Positions 49,198 to 57,508 of a DNA stretch of 64,000 nucleotides are shown here, piece after piece. Within the stretch, counting starts at the first letter, position 1. Every line of letters begins with the position of its first letter. The DNA is from NCEH01 sp043195125 (lineage in GTDB: Bacteria > Pseudomonadota > Alphaproteobacteria > Rhizobiales > Xanthobacteraceae): the NCBI RefSeq assembly GCF_043195125.1, contig NZ_JBAFWR010000006.1. One strand, given 5' to 3'. The position numbers and the translations under genes are program-made. The notes beneath the pieces were generated by a model. The model was not told where the DNA came from, did no database searches, and saw nothing but the letters and a program-made list of their open reading frames with translations.

Positions 49198-50616
49198 TTG
49201 GCCAGAACCCTCTATGACAAGCTGGTGGATTCCCACACCGTCCGCCGCCTCGATGCGGACGGGCGGCAGGTGCTGCTCTATATCGACCGCACGGTGCTCA
49301 ACGAATACACCAGCCCGCAGGCCTTCACCGGCCTGCGCCAGGCGGGCCGCCCGCTGTGGCGCCCCAAGGCGGCGCTCGGCACGGTGGACCATGTCAATTC
49401 CACCGCCAGCGCCCGCACCGCCCGGATGCCGGATGACGACGCGCAGCGCCAAGCGGTCTATTTCGCCGAGAACTGCCGGGACTTCGGCATCGAATTGTTC
49501 GATGTGCTGCATCCCCAGCAGGGGATCGAGCATGTGGTGATGCCCGAGATCGGCCTCGTGCTGCCGGGCCTGGTGATCGCCGCCGGCGACAGCCACACCA
49601 CCACCTACGGCGCGTTCGGCACGCTCGGCTTCGGCATCGGCACGTCCGACATCGAGCATTATCTGGCGACCCAGACCCTGGTCTACCAGCGCCTGAAATC
49701 CCTGCGCGTCACGGTGTCCGGCCGCCTCGGGCCGGGGGTGCGGGCGAAGGACATCGTGATGGCGCTGATCCGCGATATCGGCGCCTCCGGGGCCACCGGT
49801 TCCGCGGTGGAATTTGCCGGCGAGGCCATTTCCGCGCTCAGCATGGAAGGCCGCATGACCCTCTGCAACATGGCGGTGGAATGCGGCGCGCGCGGCGCCC
49901 TCATCGCACCGGACGAGACCGTCTTCGCCTATCTCAAGGATCGCCCGCGCGCGCCCAAGGGTGAAGTGTGGGACATGGCGGTTTCCCGCTGGCGGGAGCT
50001 TTCGAGCGATGCCGACGCGGTGTTCGACCGCGAGGTGCGCATCGATGCCGCCGCCATCGCGCCCATGGTGACCTGGGGCACCAGCCCGGATCAGGCCGCA
50101 CCCGTCGGCGGGCAGGTGCCAGACCCGGCCCTGGAGGCCGATCCCGACCGGCGGCGCGACATGGAACGGGCGCTGGCCTATATGGGCCTTACCCCCGGCA
50201 CGGCGCTGGAGGAGATCGCCATCCAGCGGGCCTTCATCGGCTCCTGCACCAATGCCCGCATCGAGGATCTGCGCGACGCGGCTTGCGTGGTGCGCGGCCG
50301 TACGGTCGCGCCCGGCGTACGGGCTATGGTGGTGCCGGGATCGAGCGCGGTGAAGCGGCAGGCGGAAGAAGAGGGGCTGGACCGCATCTTCGCCGATGCC
50401 GGCTTCGAATGGCGCCAGTCCGGCTGCTCCATGTGTCTCGCCATGAATGACGACGTGTTGGGCGCGGGGGAACGCTGCGCCTCCAGCACCAACCGCAATT
50501 TCGAGGGGCGCCAGGGCGCGGGCGGCCGCACCCATCTCATGAGCCCGGCCATGGTCGCGGCGGCGGCGCTCGCGGGCCGCATCTGCGATCCGCGCCCCTA
50601 TCTCGGAGCCGAATGA
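49198..50616 (+). CDS. LeuC-like large subunit of a 3-isopropylmalate/2-methylmalate-type dehydratase
   Basis: The 472-residue protein is an aconitase-superfamily large subunit. It has VDHVNST where LeuC usually has DHQ or DHN, AGDSHTTTYGAFG, and the three [4Fe-4S] cysteines in GSCTNARIED (about 349) and SGCSMCLAMN (about 410 and 413). With the small subunit it would add or remove water on a 2- or 3-hydroxy acid. In this catabolic setting, next to a GntR regulator and with no other leucine genes, it is more likely a dedicated hydratase than the biosynthetic LeuC. I place the start at TTG 49198, where LARTLYDK matches the family N-terminus; ATG 49162 is an alternative. Confidence 0.88.
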   Translation: MARTLYDKLVDSHTVRRLDADGRQVLLYIDRTVLNEYTSPQAFTGLRQAGRPLWRPKAALGTVDHVNSTASARTARMPDDDAQRQAVYFAENCRDFGIELFDVLHPQQGIEHVVMPEIGLVLPGLVIAAGDSHTTTYGAFGTLGFGIGTSDIEHYLATQTLVYQRLKSLRVTVSGRLGPGVRAKDIVMALIRDIGASGATGSAVEFAGEAISALSMEGRMTLCNMAVECGARGALIAPDETVFAYLKDRPRAPKGEVWDMAVSRWRELSSDADAVFDREVRIDAAAIAPMVTWGTSPDQAAPVGGQVPDPALEADPDRRRDMERALAYMGLTPGTALEEIAIQRAFIGSCTNARIEDLRDAACVVRGRTVAPGVRAMVVPGSSAVKRQAEEEGLDRIFADAGFEWRQSGCSMCLAMNDDVLGAGERCASSTNRNFEGRQGAGGRTHLMSPAMVAAAALAGRICDPRPYLGAE

Positions 50617-51221
50617 TGCAGCCTTTCACACGGGTCGAGGGCATCGCCGCGCCGCTGCCGGCGGCCAATGTCGATACCGACGTCATCATGCCCAAGCAAT
50701 TCCTGAAGGGCGTCGACCGCTCCGGCCTGAAGGAGGGCACCTTCGCCGCCTTGCGCTATGGGCCCGACGGCGCGCCGCGCGCGGATTTCGTGCTCAATCG
50801 CGATCCCTGGCGGGAGGCGGCGTTCATCGTGGTGGGCGAGAATTTCGGCTGCGGGTCGAGCCGCGAGCATGCGGTGTGGGGGCTCTCGCAGAACGGCATC
50901 CGCGCGCTGATCGGCACCTCGTTCGCCGGCATCTTCTTCGACAATTGCGCGCGCAACGGCCTGCTCGCGATCACCCTGCCGGCGGAAGACGTGGCCGCGC
51001 TCTCGGCGCGCGCGAGCGACCCCGAAACCTGCCGCATTGTCATCGACCTGCCGAACCAGACCATCTCCGCCAGCGGGCCTTCGCTGCGCTTCGAAATCGA
51101 GGCGACACGCAAGGAGGCGCTGGTTCTCGGCCTGGACGCCATCGGCACCACCTTGCAAGCGCGCGACGACATCGCCGCCTTCGAAACCGCCTATCTCAAG
51201 GGGAATCCATGGCTGGCCTGA
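50613..51221 (+). CDS. LeuD-like small subunit of the dehydratase
   Basis: The 202-residue protein matches LeuD-type swivel domains: FTRVEGIAAPLPAANVDTDVIMPKQFL at the start in outline, FGCGSSREHAVWGL with the conserved serine/arginine stretch, and IGTSFAGIFFDNCARNGLL. Its ATGATG start overlaps the stop of the LeuC-like gene, so the subunits are made together. Its end overlaps the start of the hydrolase gene by 13 bp. The specificity pocket usually lies in the loop after NVDTD; the loop here (MPKQFLKGVDRSGL) is close to that of biosynthetic LeuD, so the substrate may be isopropylmalate-like. Confidence 0.9.
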   Translation: MMQPFTRVEGIAAPLPAANVDTDVIMPKQFLKGVDRSGLKEGTFAALRYGPDGAPRADFVLNRDPWREAAFIVVGENFGCGSSREHAVWGLSQNGIRALIGTSFAGIFFDNCARNGLLAITLPAEDVAALSARASDPETCRIVIDLPNQTISASGPSLRFEIEATRKEALVLGLDAIGTTLQARDDIAAFETAYLKGNPWLA

Positions 51222-52129
51222 GCGAGACTGCCGACATCGTTTCCCTCGGCCCGGCACCCCTCATGGAGGGGTTCGAGCTGCTGGACGTGAACGTGGGCGG
51301 CGGCATCACGCTCCGTGCCGCCAAGGCGGGCGATGGTCCGCCGCTGCTGCTGCTCCACGGGCATCCCCAGACCCATGTGACCTGGCGCAAGATCGCGCCG
51401 GAGCTGGCGCGCACCCACACCGTGATTGCCGCCGATTTGCGCGGCTATGGCGACAGTTCCAAGCCCGAGGGTGGGGAGAATCACAAGGCCTATTCCAAGC
51501 GCGAGATGGCGAAGGACCAGATCGCGCTGATGCGCCGCTTCGGCTTCGATCGTTTCGCAGTGGTGGCGCACGACCGGGGCGCGCGGGTGGCGCACCGCAT
51601 GGCGCTGGATTTTCCCGACGCGGTCGAGCGCCTCGCCCTGTTCGACATCGCCCCCACCTCTACCATGTATGCGCGCACCGACAAGGCGTTTGCCACACGC
51701 TATTTCTGGTGGTTCTTCCTGATCCAGCGCTTTCCCTTGCCGGAACGCATGATCGGCAATGACCGCGAATACTTTTTGAACGAGCACATCGCCGCGCAGA
51801 TCAAGATTTCCGGCGCCACGGAGCCGGCGGCTTTCGCCGAATATCTGCGCTGCTACACGCCGCAGACCATCCACGCCATCTGCGAGGATTATCGCGCCGC
51901 CGCCACCATCGATCTCGACCACGATGCCGCGGACGCGGAAAAGCGCATCAAAGTCCCGCTGCTCGCCTTGTGGGGCGGCCTCGGCACGGTGGGTGCGCTC
52001 TATGATGTGCTGGAAACCTGGCGCGAGAAGGCGGACGACGTGCGCGGCCGCGCGATGCCCTGCGGGCACACGCCCCAGGAGGAATGCCCGCGCGAGACGC
52101 TGGACGAGGTGCTGGCCTTCCTGGCCTGA
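51209..52129 (+). CDS. Haloacetate-dehalogenase-like alpha/beta hydrolase
   Basis: The 306-residue protein matches the fluoroacetate/haloacetate dehalogenase branch of the alpha/beta hydrolases. The oxyanion segment is LLLHGHPQTHVTWRKIAP, the nucleophile elbow HDRGARVAHRM has aspartate 122 in place of serine, and a late histidine lies in CGHTPQEE near residue 287. In characterised fluoroacetate dehalogenases the halide pocket, as I recall, includes a YWHWFF segment with His and Trp. Here it reads YFWWFF (165-170), so the histidine is replaced. Dehalogenation is therefore possible but not certain. It overlaps the LeuD-like gene by 13 bp and is the last gene of the arm. Confidence 0.85.
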   Translation: MAGLSETADIVSLGPAPLMEGFELLDVNVGGGITLRAAKAGDGPPLLLLHGHPQTHVTWRKIAPELARTHTVIAADLRGYGDSSKPEGGENHKAYSKREMAKDQIALMRRFGFDRFAVVAHDRGARVAHRMALDFPDAVERLALFDIAPTSTMYARTDKAFATRYFWWFFLIQRFPLPERMIGNDREYFLNEHIAAQIKISGATEPAAFAEYLRCYTPQTIHAICEDYRAAATIDLDHDAADAEKRIKVPLLALWGGLGTVGALYDVLETWREKADDVRGRAMPCGHTPQEECPRETLDEVLAFLA

Positions 52130-52238
52130 ACGCGGCCGTGCCGCCCGGGCCGGGCAAAACTCTTGCCCAATACGCGGGTAGGCACGGCGCGAGTGATGGC
52201 CCGGTGCCGGCGGACGGGCCGCCAGCACGCAGCACGGC

Positions 52239-52745
52239 TTATTCCGCCGCGCGAATGTTAAGCTTGGATTCCGCGATGGAGGTCAGCTTCTTGTCCGCCG
52301 CCTTTTCCTCGTCGAGATTGCGCTGGAGCACGCTCGCGCAGTCCGCGCGGCCGAGGCGCTTGGCCCAGGCGATGAGCGTGCCGTAGCGGGTCATCTCGTA
52401 ATGCTCCACCGCCTGCGCGGCGGCGGCGAGCGCGGCGTCGAGCACTTCGGTGTCCTCGACTTCGCCCGCGATTTCATCGGCTTCCTTGAGGATGCCGTCG
52501 ATCGCCGGGCAGGTGACCGTCTTGGCCTCGGCGCCGTGCATGGAGAAGACTTCCTCCACGCGCTTCACATGGCCCTCGGTCTCCTTGAGATGGGCCTGGA
52601 AGGTGGCCTTCAGCTGCGGATCGCTGGCCTTTTCGATCATGTCGGGCAGCGCTTTCAGGATGCGCTTCTCGGCATAATAGATGTCGCGCAGGGTGTGCAC
52701 GAACAGGTCGTCGAAGGTCTGAATGTCTTTGGAGAAGAAGCCCAT
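52239..52745 (-). CDS. DUF892 / YciE-type ferritin-like stress protein
   Basis: The 168-residue, mostly helical protein matches DUF892 (YciE/YciF). It starts MGFFSKDIQTFDDLFVHTLR, followed by DIYYAEKRILKALPDM, and has helices bearing the ferritin-like acidic and histidine positions (HLKETEGHVKRVEEVF, EHYEMTRYGTLIAWA). The fold is a four-helix bundle; a di-metal site is plausible, but the function is not established. GAGG precedes ATG 52745. An EcfG-type promoter (GGAAC-N18-TT) lies upstream, in line with expression under general stress. It is convergent with the hydrolase gene, about 110 bp apart. Confidence 0.92.
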   Translation of the reverse strand: MGFFSKDIQTFDDLFVHTLRDIYYAEKRILKALPDMIEKASDPQLKATFQAHLKETEGHVKRVEEVFSMHGAEAKTVTCPAIDGILKEADEIAGEVEDTEVLDAALAAAAQAVEHYEMTRYGTLIAWAKRLGRADCASVLQRNLDEEKAADKKLTSIAESKLNIRAAE

Positions 52746-52803
52746 GATGCGGTCCTCGCTGGTGGGATTTGTCGTCGGACGCCGCTGCGCCCGCTGCCCC
52801 CTC

Positions 52804-52828
52804 AACCCCGCGCCCCCCGCGTTGTTCC
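52804..52828 (-). promoter_or_regulatory. EcfG-type general stress promoter for the DUF892 gene
   Basis: On the minus strand GGAAC (52828-52824) is followed after 18 bases by TT (52805-52804), matching the GGAAC-N18/19-TT pattern of alphaproteobacterial EcfG (RpoE2) promoters. It lies about 60 bp before the start codon. Confidence 0.6.
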
Positions 52829-52937
52829 GAAATTGTGCGAATTTTCAAGCTATACCCAAGCAATTTGTATGATTTAAATGCAAGCGTTGCAGTAAATGTG
52901 CCCGATATCAACGTTCTTGGCCGTAGCAATAATGCCG

Positions 52938-52963
52938 GGAACATGCCGTGCCGCCCGCAAGTT
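52938..52963 (+). promoter_or_regulatory. EcfG-type general stress promoter for the DUF2934 gene
   Basis: GGAAC (52938-52942) is followed after 19 bases by TT (52962-52963), about 28 bp before the ATG at 52992. The 246-bp gap between the divergent DUF892 and DUF2934 genes also holds an unusually AT-rich stretch (about 52825-52930). Confidence 0.55.
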
Positions 52964-52991
52964 CTGATGCCGAACGCAGGAGGTCACGCGC

Positions 52992-53261
52992 ATGGACGAA
53001 GAGCAGGACAAGATTCGCCAGAAAGCCTATCAGATCTGGCTGGATGAAGGGCGCCCGGACGGGCGCGAGGCGGTGCATTGGGACATGGCCCGCGAACTAG
53101 TGGCGCAGCAGGAGAATTATCTTTCCACCACCAAGCCGGTGGGCGACGCGCAGGAGCAGGTGGAGGATTCCACAATCGCCCTCGATAACCAGGGGGAGTT
53201 TCCGACCCTGACCGACCAGGGCGAGATGGAATCGCCCCGCAGGGGGCCCGCGCGCCGATAG
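52992..53261 (+). CDS. DUF2934 small stress-type protein
   Basis: The 89-residue protein begins with the DUF2934 motif (EEQDKIRQKAYQIWLDEGRPDG, then REAVHWDMARELV), a short helical unit of unknown function frequent in Hyphomicrobiales stress genes. The rest is polar and probably disordered, ending in basic residues. AGGAGG precedes the ATG at suitable spacing. It is divergent from the DUF892 gene and shares a promoter region with two EcfG-type sites, so both are probably part of the general stress response. Confidence 0.9.
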   Translation: MDEEQDKIRQKAYQIWLDEGRPDGREAVHWDMARELVAQQENYLSTTKPVGDAQEQVEDSTIALDNQGEFPTLTDQGEMESPRRGPARR

Positions 53262-53411
53262 CGACGCGCCAGAAGAAGTTGAACTGACAAGCCGTGGTGC
53301 GAAGCGTACACTTCTTCTCAAACGGGTGTCGCGGCGTGGTTCGTGGCCTTGCGCAGCTTGCGCTTTACCCCGGCTCTGCGACGTCCCGATAAATCATCGG
53401 GAGGAAGCACC

Positions 53412-54272
53412 ATGACGATCCGCAATCCAGTAGAATGGAGTGCCGACCAAGTTCGGTTCACCTTCAACGCCGCGCGGGCGGCGGGGGCCGCGTTCGCGCC
53501 ACCCGAGGAGGCGATCGGCACGCCGATGCCGCGCGTGCGCCGCATCACCTTCGCCGATCTCGGGGAGGCCCTGCGGCGCGGCGTCGGCGATTTTGGCGCC
53601 TGCCGCACCGATATCGTCTTCATCTGCGTCATCTATCCGCTGGCCGGGCTGGTGCTGGCGCGGATCGCGCTCGGCTACGGCATGTGGCCGCTGCTGTTTC
53701 CGCTGGTGTCGGGCTTCGCCCTCATTGGCCCGTTCGCGGCGGCCGGGCTCTATGAGATGAGCCGGCGGCGCGAACAGGGGCTGCCGCTCTCCTGGCGCGA
53801 CGGCTTCAAAGTGTTCGCCTCGCCCGCGCTGGCGCCGATGCTGGAACTCGGCGTGCTGCTCACGCTCATCTTCGGCCTCTGGCTGGTGGCCGCCATGGCG
53901 ATCTATTACGCCACCCTCGGCCCGCAGATGCCGGCCTCGCTCGCGGATTTCGCGCGCGCGGTGTTCACCACGCCCGCCGGGTGGGCGCTGATCATCTTCG
54001 GCGTATCCGTGGGCGCGGTGTTCGCGGTGGTGGTCCTCACCATTTCCGTCGTGTCGTTTCCGCTGCTGATCGACCGCCGCGTGTCGATGGTCACGGCGAT
54101 CCGCACCTCGGTCGATGCGGTGCTGCTCAATCCGCTGCCCATGCTCGCGTGGGGCCTGATCGTCGCCGCATTGCTGCTGCTCGGCGCCTTGCCGGGGCTG
54201 ATCGGGCTGATCGTGGTGATGCCGGTGCTCGGCCACGCCACCTGGCATCTCTATCGCAAGGCGGTGCGCTGA
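53412..54272 (+). CDS. DUF2189 integral membrane protein
   Basis: The 286-residue protein has a cytoplasmic N-terminal part with VRRITFADLGEALRRGVGDF, the entry of the DUF2189 family, then about six membrane helices, including PLLFPLVSGFALIGPFAAAGLYEMSRRREQG in outline and a terminal GLIVVMPVLGHATWHLYRK. The family is found next to terminal oxidase and other membrane genes, but its function is unknown. GGGAGG precedes the ATG. It converges on a small membrane protein gene, with a double hairpin between. Confidence 0.9.
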   Translation: MTIRNPVEWSADQVRFTFNAARAAGAAFAPPEEAIGTPMPRVRRITFADLGEALRRGVGDFGACRTDIVFICVIYPLAGLVLARIALGYGMWPLLFPLVSGFALIGPFAAAGLYEMSRRREQGLPLSWRDGFKVFASPALAPMLELGVLLTLIFGLWLVAAMAIYYATLGPQMPASLADFARAVFTTPAGWALIIFGVSVGAVFAVVVLTISVVSFPLLIDRRVSMVTAIRTSVDAVLLNPLPMLAWGLIVAALLLLGALPGLIGLIVVMPVLGHATWHLYRKAVR

Positions 54273-54314
54273 ACGGCCCATAGCACGCCGCGCGCGGGTG
54301 ATGCGGCGCGCAGC

Positions 54315-54355
54315 CCCGCCTCCGGCGGGAAGCTGGTCCCCCGCCGCGGGCGGGG
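54315..54355. terminator. Double hairpin between convergent genes
   Basis: CCCGCC-TCC-GGCGGG (54315-54329) and a second stem, CCCCCGCC with GGGCGGGG (54339-54355), lie between the convergent stops at 54272 and 54362. They probably act as a two-way terminator. Neither is followed by a clear T-run. Confidence 0.5.
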
Positions 54356-54361
54356 AGGCCC

Positions 54362-54595
54362 TCAGTAAGGGGCGACAGCCTCGGCCTGGGCGGCTTTGCG
54401 CGCGTAGATCAGCGTGAGATAGAGCGCCGGGATCGTGAACAGGGCCATCAGCACATATTCGCCGATATTGCCGAGGTTGAAGAGCCCGCCCAGTGCCCAG
54501 CCCGCGGCGATCGCCGAAGCCACGGTCTGGCAGGCCACGAACAGGGTCGCGCTCATCACGGTCAGCGTGTGGCGGCCCTTTACCTTCTCCTGCAT
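54362..54595 (-). CDS. Small membrane protein (77 residues)
   Basis: The product has two predicted helices: TVMSATLFVACQTVASAIAAGWALGGL around 12-38 and EYVLMALFTIPALYLTLIYARKA around 46-68. GGAGATGG precedes ATG 54595 at good spacing, which picks this start over the longer frame upstream. I do not recognise a characterised family; two-helix proteins of this size and layout are common hypotheticals in alphaproteobacteria. It is convergent with the DUF2189 gene and divergent from the gamma-glutamyltransferase-like gene. Confidence 0.75.
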   Translation of the reverse strand: MQEKVKGRHTLTVMSATLFVACQTVASAIAAGWALGGLFNLGNIGEYVLMALFTIPALYLTLIYARKAAQAEAVAPY

Positions 54596-54810
54596 GTACC
54601 CATCTCCTGCATGCCGCGCCGTGGCGCGGGCATCTCTCGGTGCGGCTTCCGCCGCGCGCTGTCCGGTCGTTCGGCAAAGAACCCCGGCGGCGCGCGAAAA
54701 TGTCGGTTGCCTCCATCCCCCCATGCTTTATTGCCCGCAGCCGCAAGACGCAACGTCGGCGAGGTCGCCGTGCCGCCCCGGGGGCCCCGGCGGCCGGCTG
54801 GAGGATGAAG

Positions 54811-56406
54811 ATGATCCATGAGAGCACGCATGCCGGCCACGGCATGGTGGCCGCCCCGCACGCTTTGGCGGTGGAAGCCGGCCGGGAGATTTTGCGGGAA
54901 GGCGGCAACGCCATCGAGGCGGCCATCGCCACCGCCGCCGCCATTGCCGTGGTCTATCCCCACATGAATCATCTCGGCGGCGACGGCTTCTGGCTGATCC
55001 GCGAGCCTTCGGGACGGGTGCGCTATATCGAGGCTTGCGGCTTCGCGGGGGCGAAGGCGACGCAGGCTTTCTACCGCGAGCGGGAGTGCGAGGCGATTCC
55101 GCAGCGCGGGCCGCTTTCCGCGCTCACGGTGCCGGGCGCGGTCGGTGGCTGGGAGCTGGCGTTGGAGGCGGCGCGCAGCTTCGGCGGCAAGCTCAGCCTC
55201 GCCCGGCTGCTGGAGCCGGCGATCCTTCATGCCCGCAACGGCGTGCCGGTCACCGCTTCCCAGGTGCGCCTCACCGACGAGAAGAAGGGGGAGATGGGCG
55301 CATCCCCCGGCTTTGCCGAAACCTTCATGCCCGGCGGCAAGGTGCCGGAGCTGGGGCAGGTGCTGGCGCAGCGCACGCTTGGCGATACGCTGGAGCATCT
55401 GGCGCGCGCCGGGCTCGACGATTTCTACCGCGGTGACGTGGGGCGCGAGATCGCCTCCGATCTGGAGCGCATCGGTGCGCCGGTGACGCGGGCGGACCTT
55501 GCGGCCTATCGCGCCATCGTGCGTGCGCCGCTGTCCCTGCAACTGGCGTGCGGCACGCTCTACAACGCGCCGCCGCCCACCCAGGGGCTGGCCTCGCTGC
55601 TGATTCTCGGCCTGTTCGAGCGGCTCGGCGTGACGCGGGGCGAGAGCTTTGCCCATGTGCACGGGCTGGTGGAGGCCACCAAGCGGGCGTTCCTGGTACG
55701 CGACAAGGTGGTGTGCGACTTCGACCATCTGAAGCACGATCTTACGGCCCTGCTTTCCCCCACCGCGCTCGATGCGGACGCGGCGAAGATCGACATGCAC
55801 CGCGCCTTGCCCTGGCCGCAGCCGGCGCAGCCCGGCGACACCATTTGGCTCGGCGCGGCGGACAGCTCGGGCCTCGTGGTGTCCTATATCCAGTCGATCT
55901 TCTTCGAGTTCGGCTCCGGCTGCGTGCTGCCGGCGACCGGCGTGCTGATGCAGAATCGCGGCGCCAGCTTCTCGCTGAACCCCAAGGCGGTGAACCCGCT
56001 GCAGCCGGGGCGCCGGCCGTTCCACACGCTCAATCCGGCGCTGGCGGTGCTGCGCGACGGGCGGGTGATGGCCTACGGCACCATGGGCGGGGAAGGCCAG
56101 CCGCAGACCCAGGCGGCGGTGTTCACCCGCCATGTGCTGTTCGGCGAAGCGCTGGGCGATGCGATTGCTGCGCCGCGCTGGCTGCTGGGGCGCACCTGGG
56201 GCTCGGTCACCACCAGCCTGCGGCTGGAATCGCGCTTCGATCCCGATCTGGTGCGCGACCTGGAGCGGGCCGGCCATGTGCTGGAGGTGCTGCCCGAGGC
56301 CTATAGCGACACCATGGGCCATGCCGGCGCCGTCATCCTCAATCCGCGCGGCGATGTGGAGGGTGCCCACGATCCGCGCGCCGACGGCGGGGCCGCCGGG
56401 ATCTAG
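54811..56406 (+). CDS. Gamma-glutamyltransferase family protein
   Basis: The 531-residue protein follows the gamma-glutamyltranspeptidase/glutaryl-7-ACA acylase fold: MVAAPHALAVEAGREILREGGNAIEAA at the start in outline, LGGDGFWLI, and the second half beginning near threonine 344 in PGDTIWLGAADSSGLVVSYIQS. Later come GTMGGEGQPQTQ and a C-terminal GHAGAVIL. In classical enzymes the autocleavage site reads TTHxSVVD. Here the stretch is DTIWLGAAD, so the nucleophile threonine is kept but the following residues differ, and the substrate may differ as well. No signal peptide is visible, so it appears cytoplasmic. GGAGGATGAAG lies directly before ATG 54811. Confidence 0.88.
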   Translation: MIHESTHAGHGMVAAPHALAVEAGREILREGGNAIEAAIATAAAIAVVYPHMNHLGGDGFWLIREPSGRVRYIEACGFAGAKATQAFYRERECEAIPQRGPLSALTVPGAVGGWELALEAARSFGGKLSLARLLEPAILHARNGVPVTASQVRLTDEKKGEMGASPGFAETFMPGGKVPELGQVLAQRTLGDTLEHLARAGLDDFYRGDVGREIASDLERIGAPVTRADLAAYRAIVRAPLSLQLACGTLYNAPPPTQGLASLLILGLFERLGVTRGESFAHVHGLVEATKRAFLVRDKVVCDFDHLKHDLTALLSPTALDADAAKIDMHRALPWPQPAQPGDTIWLGAADSSGLVVSYIQSIFFEFGSGCVLPATGVLMQNRGASFSLNPKAVNPLQPGRRPFHTLNPALAVLRDGRVMAYGTMGGEGQPQTQAAVFTRHVLFGEALGDAIAAPRWLLGRTWGSVTTSLRLESRFDPDLVRDLERAGHVLEVLPEAYSDTMGHAGAVILNPRGDVEGAHDPRADGGAAGI

Positions 56407-56433
56407 CGGGGCTGCGGGCGGAGGGCTGCCGGC

Positions 56434-57489
56434 TCAGTCCTTCGCCAGCGCGAAGCGCAGCAGGATGGTGCGCTGGATCGGGCTGAAATTGTCGTCGGAG
56501 ACCAGCGTCAGCAGGGTCTCGCCCGCCGCGTTCACGGTCACGGCGAGGCCCTCCATATTGTCGATCTCATAGCCCATGTCGGCGGTGAACAGGATATCGC
56601 CGCTCAGCACCGCGCCGGGCGCCACATCCTTCAGCTGGAAGCGGCGGATCTGCATGGAGACGCCGGTGGTGATGGCATAATGGCGCTCCAGCAGGAACAG
56701 TTCGCCGTCCGGCCCCAGCGCGGCGTCGGTGGCGCTGAACACGCCGCTCTTCGGAATGGTGAAGGTGCCCGGCTTCGGCCCGCCGATGATGAAGCCCGGC
56801 AGATCCGCCTCCTTGGTCGCGCCCACTTCGCCGATGCCGAGCAGCGCGCCGGCGAGCGGGCCGGAGGGCACATAGACGAGGCTTTCGAGCCCGAGATTGT
56901 CGCGCAGCGCCTTCACCCCCGGCGGCACCGGAATCGGCTTGCCCTTCTTCCCCAGCGGGTCGAGGCCGGGAAAGGACCAGATCTCGTTCACGTCCTCCAG
57001 GCCGACGAAGACATTCTGCGGGCCGATGGCGAGGGATTCCGCATCGCCCCGCTTGGTGTCGGCGAGCGGGGCGCCGCTCTGGTCCAGCATGGCCGCCGCC
57101 GTGACGTCGGCAAGTCCGGTCGGCCGGTCGCCCTCGGTGACGAGCCGCCCGCGCAGGAACACGCCGGCATCGGTGACGGCGAGGAAATGCGCGCCGTCGG
57201 CATCGAGGCGGAACGCCGATATGCCGCCGAATCCGGGAAAGGGAGAGGTGAGCCGCAGGCCGCCGCGATAGATCAGGGCGCCGAAGCGGGTGTCGTCCTT
57301 GCGCGGGTGGAAGGTCGGCAGCGGCGTCGCCTGCACCTCGATCGCCACCGGCTCCACCGGCAGGCTGGAGGGCTTGGAAAACGCATGGCCGGCGAGCCCG
57401 AAAGCCGCGCCGGCGGCGAGCGCCAGGACGGCGAACAGGCCGGCGCGCCGCACGCGCCCCGCCGCGCGATCAGGGTTCATGACAGCCAT
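56434..57489 (-). CDS. Esterase-like activity of phytase family protein
   Basis: The 351-residue protein has an N-terminal export signal (RRAGLFAVLALAAGAAFGLAGHA, residues about 14-36) and the 'esterase-like activity of phytase' domain, a propeller-like fold: GISAFRLDADGAHFLAVTDAG, RGDAESLAIGPQNVFVGLEDVNEIW, DNLGLESLVYVP, and GYEIDNMEGLAVTVNAAGE at the end. It is expected in the periplasm or anchored in the membrane; true substrates are unknown. ATG 57480 (MNPDR) is an alternative start. It follows cobT by 19 bp on the same strand, an order that I recall from related genomes. Confidence 0.87.
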   Translation of the reverse strand: MAVMNPDRAAGRVRRAGLFAVLALAAGAAFGLAGHAFSKPSSLPVEPVAIEVQATPLPTFHPRKDDTRFGALIYRGGLRLTSPFPGFGGISAFRLDADGAHFLAVTDAGVFLRGRLVTEGDRPTGLADVTAAAMLDQSGAPLADTKRGDAESLAIGPQNVFVGLEDVNEIWSFPGLDPLGKKGKPIPVPPGVKALRDNLGLESLVYVPSGPLAGALLGIGEVGATKEADLPGFIIGGPKPGTFTIPKSGVFSATDAALGPDGELFLLERHYAITTGVSMQIRRFQLKDVAPGAVLSGDILFTADMGYEIDNMEGLAVTVNAAGETLLTLVSDDNFSPIQRTILLRFALAKD

Positions 57490-57508
57490 TCCCCCGCTTC
57501 CCCGCGGA

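Noticed and set aside
48679..50535. 618-residue open frame opposite the LeuC-like gene
   Set aside because: It lies antisense to a conserved aconitase-family gene and shows no domain of its own.
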